This document shows positions 1 through 7,844 of a stretch of 64,000 bases of DNA, piece by piece (position 1 is the stretch's first letter; every line of letters starts with the position of its first letter). Position numbers and translations under genes: made by a program. Origin of the DNA: Pseudomonadota bacterium (lineage in GTDB: Bacteria; Pseudomonadota; Gammaproteobacteria; Pseudomonadales; Pseudohongiellaceae); contig JAQCKF010000005.1 in NCBI GenBank assembly GCA_027592275.1, positions 81,916-145,915 of the forward strand. Direction: 5' to 3'. The notes below the pieces were generated by a model. That model made no database searches. It saw nothing but the letters and a program-made list of their open reading frames with translations, and was not told the DNA's origin.

Positions 1-873
1 GTCGGGTGACATATTTAAAGTTACAATACGCGGCTCATCTTCCAAGTGAACAACGATTCTCTCAATCATAAATATGTGGTCATCGCCCGGCAGGGGATAC
101 TTCCATGCGTCTAACTCGCCATGACCTACCTGTGTAGACCACAGATACATCTCGCCCACATTTCTTCCGTCGTGGCGGAAGGTGGCTATTTTGGAGGAAT
201 CTGGGGACCACAGTAAAACTGGACCATCGTCGCGCAACCATCCTGCGTTGTTAGTCGCGTAGCCATAGTCTTGCTCACCATCCAAGGTAAGTTGGGTCAC
301 CTCATTGCTCGCAGTATCGCGAACCCAAAGGTTATGCGCATCGATAAAGGCCGCCCCGGTGCCATCAGGGGAGAAGTATTCATCGGGCGGAGCCTCGGCG
401 AGCTGGTTAAGCGCGTAGCTGCTCAAGTCCAGCACATAACTTTGATCCTCATAATCGAATTCGAGCTGCCCTGGCGCCTCACCCAGATGTACCCGCGACA
501 GGCTTAAGTCATTAACGTCAACTTCCTCATCTGCATAGGTTGCCAGCTCAGTAGCTAGACGAGCCGTATCGAAAAGTAGCGATTTTTGCGCCGTCTGCAC
601 ATCCACCAAAATATAGTCAGAGCCGCTCTGGGTTGAGCGGTGATAGATCAATTGATCATCATCCTGCCAGTATTGGGCGAGGATATTGTTATGAACTAGG
701 TCGGCAGTATTGATTCCAAGAAAGCTTTGGGCACGCTCATAGTCGGCGGCGGTTATGCCCTCCAGACTAGGTGCCACAGCCGCAGCTGTCTCGTTGCTAG
801 GCGCCGGTGAACAGGCCTGAATAATGGCAAGGGAAAATAGTACGATCGAGCTACGTCTAATCATGTGATTCAT
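1..873 (-). CDS. S9 family (DPP IV-like) peptidase lipoprotein, N-terminal part
   Basis: The reading frame is open from an ATG at 873 to the left edge, so only the first 291 codons are present and the catalytic alpha/beta-hydrolase domain lies outside. The start follows a GAGAGA Shine-Dalgarno-like stretch and gives a lipoprotein signal: charged MNHMIRR, a hydrophobic run, then IIQAC with Cys21 as the probable lipidation site. From about residue 60 it resembles the N-terminal beta-propeller of dipeptidyl peptidase IV/prolyl oligopeptidases, with repeats such as LWSPDSSKIATFRHD and an aromatic-rich GWLRDDGP strand. It starts 37 bp after the purC stop on the same strand, so the two may be co-transcribed. 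The peptidase role is inferred from the propeller only; the Ser-Asp-His triad cannot be checked here. Confidence 0.75.
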   Translation of the reverse strand, partial: MNHMIRRSSIVLFSLAIIQACSPAPSNETAAAVAPSLEGITAADYERAQSFLGINTADLVHNNILAQYWQDDDQLIYHRSTQSGSDYILVDVQTAQKSLLFDTARLATELATYADEEVDVNDLSLSRVHLGEAPGQLEFDYEDQSYVLDLSSYALNQLAEAPPDEYFSPDGTGAAFIDAHNLWVRDTASNEVTQLTLDGEQDYGYATNNAGWLRDDGPVLLWSPDSSKIATFRHDGRNVGEMYLWSTQVGHGELDAWKYPLPGDDHIFMIERIVVHLEDEPRIVTLNMSPD

Positions 874-910
874 CAATACAGTCTCTCGTGTACAACTGGG
901 AAAGTAGACG

Positions 911-1963
911 CTAAAGGAGTGCGTCCAATATTAAGTCAACCGATTCGACTATGCGCTGGTCTCTTACTCTTAAATCAGGAGAAAATTCAATGCCAGTCAG
1001 ATGCTGCAATCCTAGAATATAGCGTACAGCAATTTCGCTCGCCTGCTCATCTGAGAATTGCTGATCTTTTTCAGTCACCATGCCCCGCGCGAATTCTTTA
1101 GAGAATGAAACTGGCCTGCCCTCACGCTGCAAAACATTGCCGCTGTCATCCAGGCGCCAGAAGCGCGACGAGTCCATCGTATAGAGCTCATCTGCGGCTA
1201 CAATCTTGCCCGCACTGTTGATGCCGTGCTCGGTCTTTGTATCCACCAGCACCATGCCTAGGCCAGCCAGATACTGAGAGATCATGCCGAAAGCCATCAG
1301 CGAGGAATTTCGAATTTGATTGTACTGCGCCTGAGTACACACGCCGCTATCGATCAGTGAATTTGCATCGGTAGTTTTATCGACCTTATCCTTGGTACTC
1401 GGAGTATCCATGACATAGGGCAGAATACCGTTTGGTCCCAGATCAGCTACGCTCATCTCATGCCCCGCATAGTGAAGCAAAGTCTCCCCTGTCTCTTTAG
1501 CCTGCAACCAATGTTGGTACAAAGATGTAGATGTCGAGCTCTGCGCCATATAAAGACGCAGCACATTCTCGATCCCAACTATCTCCAGATTCTCAGAGGG
1601 AATAACTGTCGAACTCGGCAGCAATCCATCCACGGCAAACTGCGAAGAACCCAGCACATCCACTACCAAGCGCAGCATATGGTCGTGATTAATCGCTAAC
1701 ACCTGATCTTTGAATGGAATAGCGCCGCGATTCACATCATGGGTCGAGATTCGATTGTTGCGAAACATGAGTCGCAGCGAAATACCGGTTTTACTAAGCA
1801 AACCATCCCCAAATACGGAGTCTGATACCTTGCCTTTGAGCACAGACGCTCCATTCAGGCGGGGTATATCTCCATCAGCTATAAGCTGCTGTATGGTTCG
1901 ACCTTCATTGACCGTGCTGCCGTGTTCGGCGACTAATTCTCGGATTTGCTTCTCGTCTAGCAT
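911..1963 (-). CDS. purC: Phosphoribosylaminoimidazole-succinocarboxamide synthase (long form)
   Basis: SAICAR synthetase joins CAIR and aspartate using ATP in de novo purine synthesis, in the cytoplasm. The 350 residues match the longer PurC form rather than the roughly 240-residue form of E. coli. Recognisable pieces are the ATP-site start LNGASVLKGKVSD (about 36-48), RISTHDVNRGAIPFKDQVL (71-89), and DTKTEHG (241-247), which corresponds to the conserved DTKFEFG signature. The ATG start is preceded by a long spacer to the tRNA region. The gene is not linked to purH/purD, which lie about 20 kb away in this window. The purine role is secure from motifs; which PurC subfamily it belongs to is inferred from length. 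Confidence 0.92.
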   Translation of the reverse strand: MLDEKQIRELVAEHGSTVNEGRTIQQLIADGDIPRLNGASVLKGKVSDSVFGDGLLSKTGISLRLMFRNNRISTHDVNRGAIPFKDQVLAINHDHMLRLVVDVLGSSQFAVDGLLPSSTVIPSENLEIVGIENVLRLYMAQSSTSTSLYQHWLQAKETGETLLHYAGHEMSVADLGPNGILPYVMDTPSTKDKVDKTTDANSLIDSGVCTQAQYNQIRNSSLMAFGMISQYLAGLGMVLVDTKTEHGINSAGKIVAADELYTMDSSRFWRLDDSGNVLQREGRPVSFSKEFARGMVTEKDQQFSDEQASEIAVRYILGLQHLTGIEFSPDLRVRDQRIVESVDLILDALL

Positions 1964-2093
1964 GGGATTTTCGACTGCAGCCTATAGAGTGGAATTGAGC
2001 AGTGAAGAATAAGTGAATCGGTGGGGGACTACAAGATTGCTAGGGGGCGCTATGCATGGAAGTGGCGCCGCTGCTAAAGGCCGCCATATAGAG

Positions 2094-2237
2094 GTAGTTT
2101 GTACTAAGGGGGAAGAAAGTGGTGCCGCCACCAAGAGTCGCAACACTAGAGGGTGGACCTGCTTATTCAGCTACCAAAGTTGCTACTCAGGTAATTTGTA
2201 CTAAGGGGGGGGGCAGTGGTGCCGCCACCAAGAGTCG
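2094..2237. repeat. 47-bp direct repeat carrying the tRNA-Thr 3' end
   Basis: Positions 2094-2140 and 2191-2237 are near-identical 47-bp copies (both contain TTTGTACTAAGGGGG and GTGGTGCCGCCACCAAGAG). The second copy is the true 3' end and downstream flank of the intact tRNA-Thr. The first copy holds the same 3' end (2120-2140) but the sequence beyond it no longer folds as a tRNA. This marks a duplication that has since decayed. A run of nine G (2205-2213) sits just beyond the CCA of the intact gene. Confidence 0.75.
2120..2190 (-). pseudogene. Decayed tRNA-Thr fragment
   Basis: On the minus strand 2140-2120 reproduces the 3' strand of the T arm, the acceptor 3' strand and CCA of the neighbouring tRNA-Thr. 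The sequence that should form the anticodon and D arms (about 2141-2190) shares only scattered blocks such as GACCTGCT and CAGCT with the intact gene, and has no recognisable anticodon loop. It is read as the most decayed of three tandem tRNA-Thr copies. Confidence 0.5.
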
Positions 2238-2294
2238 AACTCGGGACCTGCTGATTACAAGTCAGCTGCTCTACCACGGCTGAGCTATAGCGGC
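2217..2294 (-). tRNA. tRNA-Thr (anticodon UGU)
   Basis: A complete cloverleaf can be drawn on the minus strand. The 7-bp acceptor pairs GCCGCTA with TGGCGGC, the discriminator is A, and CCA is encoded (2217-2219). The D arm contains AGCTCAG..GGTAGAGC. The anticodon stem is CTGA/TCAG with loop CTTGTAA, giving UGU and reading ACA-type threonine codons. The T arm is CCGAG-TTCGACT-CTTGG. It is the only intact member of a tandem family whose other two members (2120-2190 and 2344-2424) are damaged. Confidence 0.93.
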
Positions 2295-2343
2295 ATATTC
2301 ACTTACTACACTTTCTAAACTGCGGTACTACGGTACTTCTTTC

Positions 2344-2424
2344 GCCGCCACCAAGAGTCACTCTTAACCTGGGGGACCTGCTGATTACAAGTCAGCTGCT
2401 CTACCACGGCTGAGCTATAGCGGC
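2344..2424 (-). pseudogene. Pseudo-tRNA-Thr with broken T arm and no CCA
   Basis: This copy matches the intact tRNA-Thr exactly from the 5' end through the anticodon arm (2424 down to about 2373), including the UGU anticodon loop and about 20 bp of upstream flank. In the T arm the TTCGACT loop is replaced and about 7 extra bases are present, so the T stem-loop cannot form normally. The acceptor 3' strand TGGCGGC survives but is followed by GAAAG instead of ACCA. The shared flank shows a tandem duplication with a 130-bp period. Function as a tRNA is unlikely; a transcribed decoy or processing remnant cannot be excluded. Confidence 0.75.
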
Positions 2425-2486
2425 ATATTCATTTACTACACTTCAGGTCGCGCATATTACATAAAAAGCGCCACAGCTTCAATAGC

Positions 2487-3674
2487 TCAGTTCGCTGATA
2501 TTGCAGGCCCTTGAGCCACGGGCGCCGCCACCTGCACATATTTGCGTCGCCGCAGCAGGAATGGCCGCTCTACACAGAAATAGGTAGTCGTTGCGAGCAG
2601 CAGCACTAAAGGGAGCATGAATACAAAGGTATTGAGTGCTGCGGTGGCGACTGGATCGTCTAATCGCCACAGACTGTCCCAGTCGTGCCGCAGGAAGAAG
2701 TCCAGCACCAGATAGTGGCCCATATAGATGGAATAACTGATCGTGCCTAGGGCCACTAGAGCATTGCCTATGAGGCGATGAAAATGTCGCGCAATCGACA
2801 GATACCCGATCAGGAAGATTGCCCAAGCCATAGCCTCTAGCGTTGGCCAGAAAATCCAGAGATGGTTGTTAACTCCACCGCCGCCTAATTGGTTAAAGCC
2901 AAATAGCAGCATTAGCACCAAGCCTGCGCCCCCTATAGCGACATAATCCAAGCGCTTGCCCGCCACAAAATAAGCCCGATAGTAAATGCCTACGAGCATC
3001 CCCAAGAGAAACTGATCGAGACGGCCCACGATAGTCCAATAGCTCAGCACTCGCATGTCAGCTCCTGCAAAATACGCACCGGTGCGCACGACAAGCAGCG
3101 CGAGTATTAGCCCAGGCAATACCCTCCAGCCCCACTTCTGCACGCAGACTAATAACAGAGGGAACAACAAATAGAAATGCCACTCCACCGCGATGGACCA
3201 GAACACAAATGTAAACGCACCGCCATTGATCGCCGTATCGCTATTCGCCATGAAGAACACTGATTGCAGCAAGGCAGTGATACTAAAATTTTCAGTGTTG
3301 AACGCTATCCCAAGAATTAGAAAGAACAGAAACAAGGGATAGGTTCGCAGGAATCGATTGCGGTAAAAACCTAGGTAGTTCAGCTTTTTCTGCAGCGAAC
3401 CCACAGTAAATACAAATCCACTTAACAAAAAGAAAAGAGAAACCGCGGTATGCCCCTCGATTGCCAGAGCAGAGAATGGATTTCCTGCTCTAGCCCAGTT
3501 GGCCGGATCGTAGGGCGTGCCGTAGATCAGCTTATGAGAAATAAAGTGCGAGCTGTGGAAGAACAGCACCAGCACCGCGGCGAAGCCACGCAGATGGTCG
3601 AGTGCAGGAATGTATCCGAAATTAGTACTTTTCATAGCGCTTACAATCAGCTCGTGCAGCAGTAAATGAAGCAT
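2487..3674 (-). CDS. Acyltransferase 3 family membrane protein (OafA/YrhL-like)
   Basis: Members of this family transfer acyl groups to surface carbohydrates or other extracytoplasmic acceptors through a bundle of about ten membrane helices. The protein shows the usual N-terminal LDHLRGFAAVLVLFFHSSHF segment, with Arg and His in the first helix region, then FFLLSGFVFT and RFLRTYPLF motifs and a series of hydrophobic segments to a basic C terminus (RPFLLRRRKY). Length (395) is normal for the single-domain form; no SGNH domain is attached. An in-frame ATG at 3635 (MKSTNFGYIPALDHLRG) is at least as likely a start as the one given, because family members usually begin close to the DHLRG motif. 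The substrate cannot be told from sequence. Confidence 0.85.
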   Translation of the reverse strand: MLHLLLHELIVSAMKSTNFGYIPALDHLRGFAAVLVLFFHSSHFISHKLIYGTPYDPANWARAGNPFSALAIEGHTAVSLFFLLSGFVFTVGSLQKKLNYLGFYRNRFLRTYPLFLFFLILGIAFNTENFSITALLQSVFFMANSDTAINGGAFTFVFWSIAVEWHFYLLFPLLLVCVQKWGWRVLPGLILALLVVRTGAYFAGADMRVLSYWTIVGRLDQFLLGMLVGIYYRAYFVAGKRLDYVAIGGAGLVLMLLFGFNQLGGGGVNNHLWIFWPTLEAMAWAIFLIGYLSIARHFHRLIGNALVALGTISYSIYMGHYLVLDFFLRHDWDSLWRLDDPVATAALNTFVFMLPLVLLLATTTYFCVERPFLLRRRKYVQVAAPVAQGPAISAN

Positions 3675-3801
3675 ACTAACTTAGCACGATATTTGCTAAA
3701 GTAACTGGGTCGAAACCGCCCCGCATTCAGGTATGACTCGCTTCTCGCGGCCCTGAATTAGGCAGCTAATTACTGCTCTAGAGAGAAGCTAGAATTCAAG
3801 C

Positions 3802-4677
3802 ATGCTGACTCCCGTTACCCAAGAATGGCTGCAAATGCTCTCGCTCTACGGCTGGATATGGATCATTCCGATCGTCGAACGGCTATTTCCCCTGAACAAA
3901 CAGACTTTTGTCAGGTCGGGGATGATCAATGACCTGATACACACCTATCATCGATTGCACCTGCATAGCATGTTGAATGCAGCCTTCGTCGCCTGGCTAG
4001 TCACTTATGCACAGCGACATGCCGGCCAAGGAGCCTATCTGCAGGGCTCATTGGCAAACGTACATTGGGGCTGGAGTTTTTTCGCCCTCCTCTTTATGGG
4101 GCATATCACTTTTTATGTGGCTCATTATTATTCGCACAAGATTCCTCTGCTCTGGCAGTTTCATCGCGTTCACCATAGCTCATTGACTCTCGATTCATTC
4201 TCGACAAGCCGTTTTCATGTTATCGACAAGGCACTTTTTTCTGCCCCCTATCTAATGCTGGTAACTTATTTTCAGCCGGATCCCGCACTAATTTTTCTCT
4301 ACATTTCATTCAGAGACTTTTGGGGCCGCTATGGTCATGGCAACATCAAAGATGCACATTGGTTAGGCTACTTTGTGAGCAATCCTAAGTTTCACCGCTG
4401 GCATCACTCAAACCATCCTGAGGCGATCGATAAGAATTTCTCTGGTGAGTTTAATTTCATGGATTATATGTTTGGCACCGCGTACTACCCGAAACAAAGG
4501 ATTCCCGAAAATTTCGGTGAGACCGGCTACAGCAACAACATAATCGTGCAGCACTACCGACCCTTCGTTGATATCTACAACATCGCGAAGAAAGATGGCG
4601 TCATGGCTCTGCTTAGAAAACCAAAGCCGAAGCCCGCGGCCAATCCCAAGAAAAACTATCAAGCTGCTCAAGAGTAA
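3802..4677 (+). CDS. Sterol desaturase / fatty acid hydroxylase family protein
   Basis: This is a membrane di-iron oxygenase-type protein. The histidine clusters of the superfamily are present in order: HYYSH (108-112), HRVHH (121-125) and HRWHH (198-202), placed after hydrophobic segments at about 12-30, 55-70 and 92-110. The C terminus is basic and proline/lysine-rich (KPKPKPAANPKK). Such proteins hydroxylate or desaturate lipids; the bacterial substrate is unknown. The pgi start lies 7 bp after its stop, so the two are probably co-transcribed although functionally unrelated. The ATG start gives a short N terminus ahead of the first helix and looks right. The assignment to superfamily is firm; anything more specific would be a guess. 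Confidence 0.85.
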   Translation: MLTPVTQEWLQMLSLYGWIWIIPIVERLFPLNKQTFVRSGMINDLIHTYHRLHLHSMLNAAFVAWLVTYAQRHAGQGAYLQGSLANVHWGWSFFALLFMGHITFYVAHYYSHKIPLLWQFHRVHHSSLTLDSFSTSRFHVIDKALFSAPYLMLVTYFQPDPALIFLYISFRDFWGRYGHGNIKDAHWLGYFVSNPKFHRWHHSNHPEAIDKNFSGEFNFMDYMFGTAYYPKQRIPENFGETGYSNNIIVQHYRPFVDIYNIAKKDGVMALLRKPKPKPAANPKKNYQAAQE

Positions 4678-4684
4678 GCTCTAC

Positions 4685-6262
4685 ATGGATGGCTCAAGAA
4701 ATAAAGCAGCCAGACTGGCTTTGCGGAAACACAGCGAAGAATTCAGACGTAAAGAATTTCGCCTTAGCGCGCTATTTGGCGCCGATACTAATCGCTTTCA
4801 TGAGTACTCACTAAATCATGAGGGGCTCCTACTCGATTATTCCAAGAACTTTATAAAGTCAGAAACGGTTTCTCTACTACTGGATCTGGTAGAGCAGAGT
4901 CAGGTGCCCGCGGCGATCGATTCGATGTTTCGCGGCGAAGAAATTAACACTACCGAGCAAAGAGCGGCGCTGCACGTTGCTCTGCGAGACCCCCAGGCAA
5001 AAACCAACACCCCTGAAGTCAGCGCTTCCCTCGATAGAATAGAATCGCTAGTGGCCGAACTGCATGACGGGAAATGGACGGGGTACAGCGGCAAGGCAAT
5101 TACCGACGTAGTCAATCTGGGTATTGGGGGCTCAGATCTCGGCCCCGCAATGGTCTGTGATGCGCTGCAGCACTTCGCGACTCACAAGCTCAGCGTACAT
5201 TTCGTGTCGAATGTCGACCCCTCGCACCTGCAGAACACTCTCAAAGGCCTGCAGCCCGAGACGACCCTCTTCGTCATAGCCTCCAAGTCTTTTGCTACAC
5301 TCGAAACACTGAAAAATGCCGAGACAGCCCGTGATTGGCTGCTGCAACAGACCGATGCAACTGCTACGGCTAAACACTTCGTCGCCATAACCACCAACCT
5401 GAGCGCGGCAACCGAATTCGGCATCGAAGAGCGGAATTTGTACCCACTGTGGGACTGGGTTGGCGGCCGATTCTCTTTATGGTCCGCAATCGGTTTACCC
5501 ATTGCGATCGCCCTAGGCATGGACGGTTTTCGGCAGTTGCTTGCCGGTGCGCACTCTATGGACGAACATTTTCGCACGGCACCGCTCGAGAAAAATATGC
5601 CTGTCATTCTCGCCCTCCTGAACTTCTGGTACCGAGAATACTTCGATGCGCATAGCACAGCTGTTATCCCCTATAGCCAACGCCTAAACCTACTGCCTTC
5701 TTTTCTGCAGCAACTGTGTATGGAGAGTCTTGGCAAGAGCGTAGATAAGCAAGGCGCAGCGATCGAACACAATACCGGTGACATCATCTGGGGCACAGCA
5801 GGCACCAACGGACAGCACTCCTACTTCCAGCTCCTGCATCAGGGCACGGAATTTGTTCCGGTGGATTTCATAGCCGCCGCCAATAGCGACGCCCAGGGCA
5901 GCGCTGAGGCGCATCAGCATCTACTGGCCAACTGTTTTAGCCAGAGCCTCGCATTGATGGAAGGAAAGCTAGACGCCGATTCGGCCCACAAGGTCGTCAC
6001 AGGCAACAAACCAAGCAACACGTTGCTGCTTGAAGAGTTGACCCCCTACAACCTAGGTATGCTACTCGCACTTTACGAGCACAAGGTCTACGCTCTCAGC
6101 GTACTGTGGAACATCAATGCCTTCGATCAATGGGGAGTCGAGCTAGGGAAGAAGCTATCTACAAAAGTCTTTGCAGCCATGTCTGCAGACACAGACCAAG
6201 AACTCCTCGACGAGTCAACGCAGGGTCTAATCCAAAAAGTTCAGCACTGGAAAAAAGACTGA
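4685..6262 (+). CDS. pgi: Glucose-6-phosphate isomerase
   Basis: Interconverts glucose-6-phosphate and fructose-6-phosphate. It supplies the fructose-6-phosphate from which mannose-6-phosphate and then GDP-mannose are made by the manC/manB-type enzymes encoded nearby. The family signatures are present: VNLGIGGSDLGPAM, VGGRFSLWSAIGLP (signature 1), TNGQHSYFQLLHQG, and the C-terminal ALYEHKVYALSVLWNINAFD with QWGVELGK (signature 2). I chose the ATG at 4685 (MDGSRNKAARLAL). The frame is open further upstream, but that stretch overlaps the hydroxylase gene and does not look like PGI. The 525-residue product fits the usual 540-550. Confidence 0.95.
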   Translation: MDGSRNKAARLALRKHSEEFRRKEFRLSALFGADTNRFHEYSLNHEGLLLDYSKNFIKSETVSLLLDLVEQSQVPAAIDSMFRGEEINTTEQRAALHVALRDPQAKTNTPEVSASLDRIESLVAELHDGKWTGYSGKAITDVVNLGIGGSDLGPAMVCDALQHFATHKLSVHFVSNVDPSHLQNTLKGLQPETTLFVIASKSFATLETLKNAETARDWLLQQTDATATAKHFVAITTNLSAATEFGIEERNLYPLWDWVGGRFSLWSAIGLPIAIALGMDGFRQLLAGAHSMDEHFRTAPLEKNMPVILALLNFWYREYFDAHSTAVIPYSQRLNLLPSFLQQLCMESLGKSVDKQGAAIEHNTGDIIWGTAGTNGQHSYFQLLHQGTEFVPVDFIAAANSDAQGSAEAHQHLLANCFSQSLALMEGKLDADSAHKVVTGNKPSNTLLLEELTPYNLGMLLALYEHKVYALSVLWNINAFDQWGVELGKKLSTKVFAAMSADTDQELLDESTQGLIQKVQHWKKD

Positions 6263-6272
6263 CGCTGAACAC

Positions 6273-6578
6273 TCACTCAGATTCTGATAACTCTACTAGT
6301 GAATAGTGTTCTACTGTGGGAAATGGATCGTAGAAGTGGTGCAGCATTTCACGCCATTGCTGATATTCAGCGGACCCTCTAAACCCCTCAGTATGATCCT
6401 CGAGAGTTTCCCATTTCACTAGGAGCAAATAGCGACCCTCTTGCTCGATGCAGTGTCGCAACTCGTGTGAGAGGTAACCTCGCATCGCTCTGATAATCTT
6501 CTGCGCCCGAGCAAAGCTCCTCTCGAATTCCGCCCCCATCCCTGGCTTCACATCTAATGTAGCTACTTCGAGAATCAT
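6273..6578 (-). CDS. Antibiotic biosynthesis monooxygenase (ABM) domain protein
   Basis: A 101-residue protein with the ferredoxin-like ABM fold pattern: MILEVATLDVKPG at the N terminus, a long helix (EFERSFARAQKIIRAM), GYLSHELRHCIEQ, then the YLLLVKWETLEDH strand and EYQQWREMLHHFYDPFP. These small dimeric proteins include quinol and haem monooxygenases and many of unknown substrate. It ends 10 bp from the pgi stop in convergent orientation and lies just downstream of a GyrI-like gene on the same strand (15 bp apart), suggesting an operon. No specific substrate can be assigned. Confidence 0.8.
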   Translation of the reverse strand: MILEVATLDVKPGMGAEFERSFARAQKIIRAMRGYLSHELRHCIEQEGRYLLLVKWETLEDHTEGFRGSAEYQQWREMLHHFYDPFPTVEHYSLVELSESE

Positions 6579-6593
6579 TGATTGGCGTTCCGC

Positions 6594-7094
6594 TTATTGA
6601 TCATTATTTTTCACAGGTATCCAAACTTCTTCGCGAGCATTGAGGTCGTCGGCTCGCCAGCCAGGAAGCAGCATCTCGAAATGCTCCCGATCATCCAACT
6701 GCCATTCCGATTTAGGCAGCCATTGGGAAAAGATAAAATTTAGCGTCTTCGGGAATTCACTAGAAGGACCACAATGGTTAAACACTGCAAAGTGGCCACC
6801 GCCCAGAACAAACAGCTTCATTTCATCAGGAACGTTGTTCCTGCTCGCCACTTCCACTGCCGCCCATTTCTCGAAAACAGTCTCAGGAGTAAAGCTCACG
6901 AAGCCATCTGACTCTGAAAAACTCTGTACGCAATACAGCACTTCACCCACTGCGTTTTGAATTTCTTTCCTTCGCGGCATAAAGCGCTGCCAGAGATTTG
7001 AGGTTGCATCGCTCCCTATAGACATCTTTGCAGCTATGCCGACCAGCAACTTATCCGACTGCAGGGAAATTCGAGAAAACTCAACCTTGTGCAA
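6594..7094 (-). CDS. GyrI-like / AraC effector-binding domain protein
   Basis: The sequence fits the stand-alone GyrI-like small-molecule-binding domain: an N-terminal strand (EFSRISLQSDKLLVGIAAKM), YCVQSFSESDGFVSFTPETVFEKWAAVEV, a GGHFAVFNHCGP strand-turn, and the typical C-terminal acidic-to-hydrophobic ending EEVWIPVKNND. The start is TTG at 7094, preceded by AGGAAA at a good distance; no ATG lies closer that would keep the first strand. Relatives bind hydrophobic ligands or act as gyrase inhibitors, but there is no DNA-binding domain here. It probably forms an operon with the ABM gene that follows. Confidence 0.7.
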   Translation of the reverse strand: MHKVEFSRISLQSDKLLVGIAAKMSIGSDATSNLWQRFMPRRKEIQNAVGEVLYCVQSFSESDGFVSFTPETVFEKWAAVEVASRNNVPDEMKLFVLGGGHFAVFNHCGPSSEFPKTLNFIFSQWLPKSEWQLDDREHFEMLLPGWRADDLNAREEVWIPVKNNDQ

Positions 7095-7126
7095 GGTAAT
7101 TTCCTACTACTCGCTGAACTTTGACG

Positions 7127-7300
7127 CTACTGGCCTACGGGACGTTTCATGCTCTTAAACAAACCAAACCAGAAAGCACCCTCGAATAAGGCGGCCAACA
7201 CTAGGAAGACGCCCATGCCATTCATGCTACCAAGAGATCCGAAAAACAGTGCGCAAACTATCAGCAGGAAAAGAACCAGTATTCGATAAAGTACACGCAT
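7127..7300 (-). CDS. Small two-helix membrane protein, unknown function
   Basis: A 57-residue protein made of two hydrophobic segments (VLYRILVLFLLIVCALFFG and MGVFLVLAALFEGAFWFGLF) separated by a short Gly/Ser/Asn turn, with a basic tail (KSMKRPVGQ). I chose the ATG at 7300 because AGGAGA stands 7-8 bases upstream; an in-frame upstream codon at 7327 would add nine residues but lacks a ribosome site. It starts 32 bp after the P-loop kinase-like gene on the same strand. I do not recognise the family. Confidence 0.55.
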   Translation of the reverse strand: MRVLYRILVLFLLIVCALFFGSLGSMNGMGVFLVLAALFEGAFWFGLFKSMKRPVGQ

Positions 7301-7332
7301 CACTACTCTCCTGTAATCTTTAGACAAACTCT

Positions 7333-7821
7333 CTAGATAAATGAATGCTCATTCGAAAGTATACATGTTTTCGTTCCAGAAAAGCCTTCATAAAATTGGG
7401 TATGGGCTGTAATAGAGAAGACATCGTCTCGATGTTCGTACTGAGTAATCCAGTCAATGAGCATCTCAAGATTTGCATCCTGCGCTTCCTTGGAAGCGTA
7501 TTTATGTGGCTCCCAAGGCCGTAGCGATGCATTGAGTAAACATTGTTCGAGCGGAAGATTCAGAAACACCAATTCGGTGGATGTCTCCGCTAGCAGCTCT
7601 AACAGGTCTGTGTAACAACCCTCGATCACCCAGGATTCATTGTTCGCAGTAAATTCGTCAATCAAAACTCTGGATTCGGTCAGCGGCATGCGCTGCGGCG
7701 GCTGCTTGGGCAGCCAAGCCAGTGAATCCAGATCCAAGTGCGCCATGGTGGCGTTCGCTAATTGACAGGCCAATGTTGACTTTCCTGACCCGGAATTGCC
7801 GAACAGTAAAATTTTTCTCAA
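7333..7821 (-). CDS. P-loop NTPase, adenylate/shikimate kinase-like
   Basis: A 162-residue single-domain P-loop protein. It has a Walker A motif GNSGSGKST at about 8-16, an early substrate-binding-like HLDLDSLAWLP segment, and VIEGCYTDLL and LVFLNLPLEQCL strands that match the small nucleotide-kinase-like AAA proteins often named after the topology modulation protein FlaR or adenylate kinase. The WEPHKYASK region could be the lid. It stands between the mannose-1-phosphate branch genes and a small membrane protein gene, without an evident functional link. The fold is firm; the phosphate acceptor is unknown. Confidence 0.75.
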   Translation of the reverse strand: MRKILLFGNSGSGKSTLACQLANATMAHLDLDSLAWLPKQPPQRMPLTESRVLIDEFTANNESWVIEGCYTDLLELLAETSTELVFLNLPLEQCLLNASLRPWEPHKYASKEAQDANLEMLIDWITQYEHRDDVFSITAHTQFYEGFSGTKTCILSNEHSFI

Positions 7822-7844
7822 ATAGGGCTCCAGCGCAGTTACAA

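Noticed and set aside
2013..2204. 63-codon frame across the tRNA-Thr relics
   Set aside because: It runs through the duplicated tRNA fragments and the G-rich stretch; not a protein gene.
2479..2826. 115-codon minus-strand frame inside the acyltransferase gene
   Set aside because: Out-of-frame shadow of the acyltransferase 3 gene; low-complexity Arg/Ala-rich product typical of a shadow.
4568..4684. Upstream extension of pgi
   Set aside because: It lies within the hydroxylase gene in another frame and lacks PGI-like residues; ATG 4685 is the better start.
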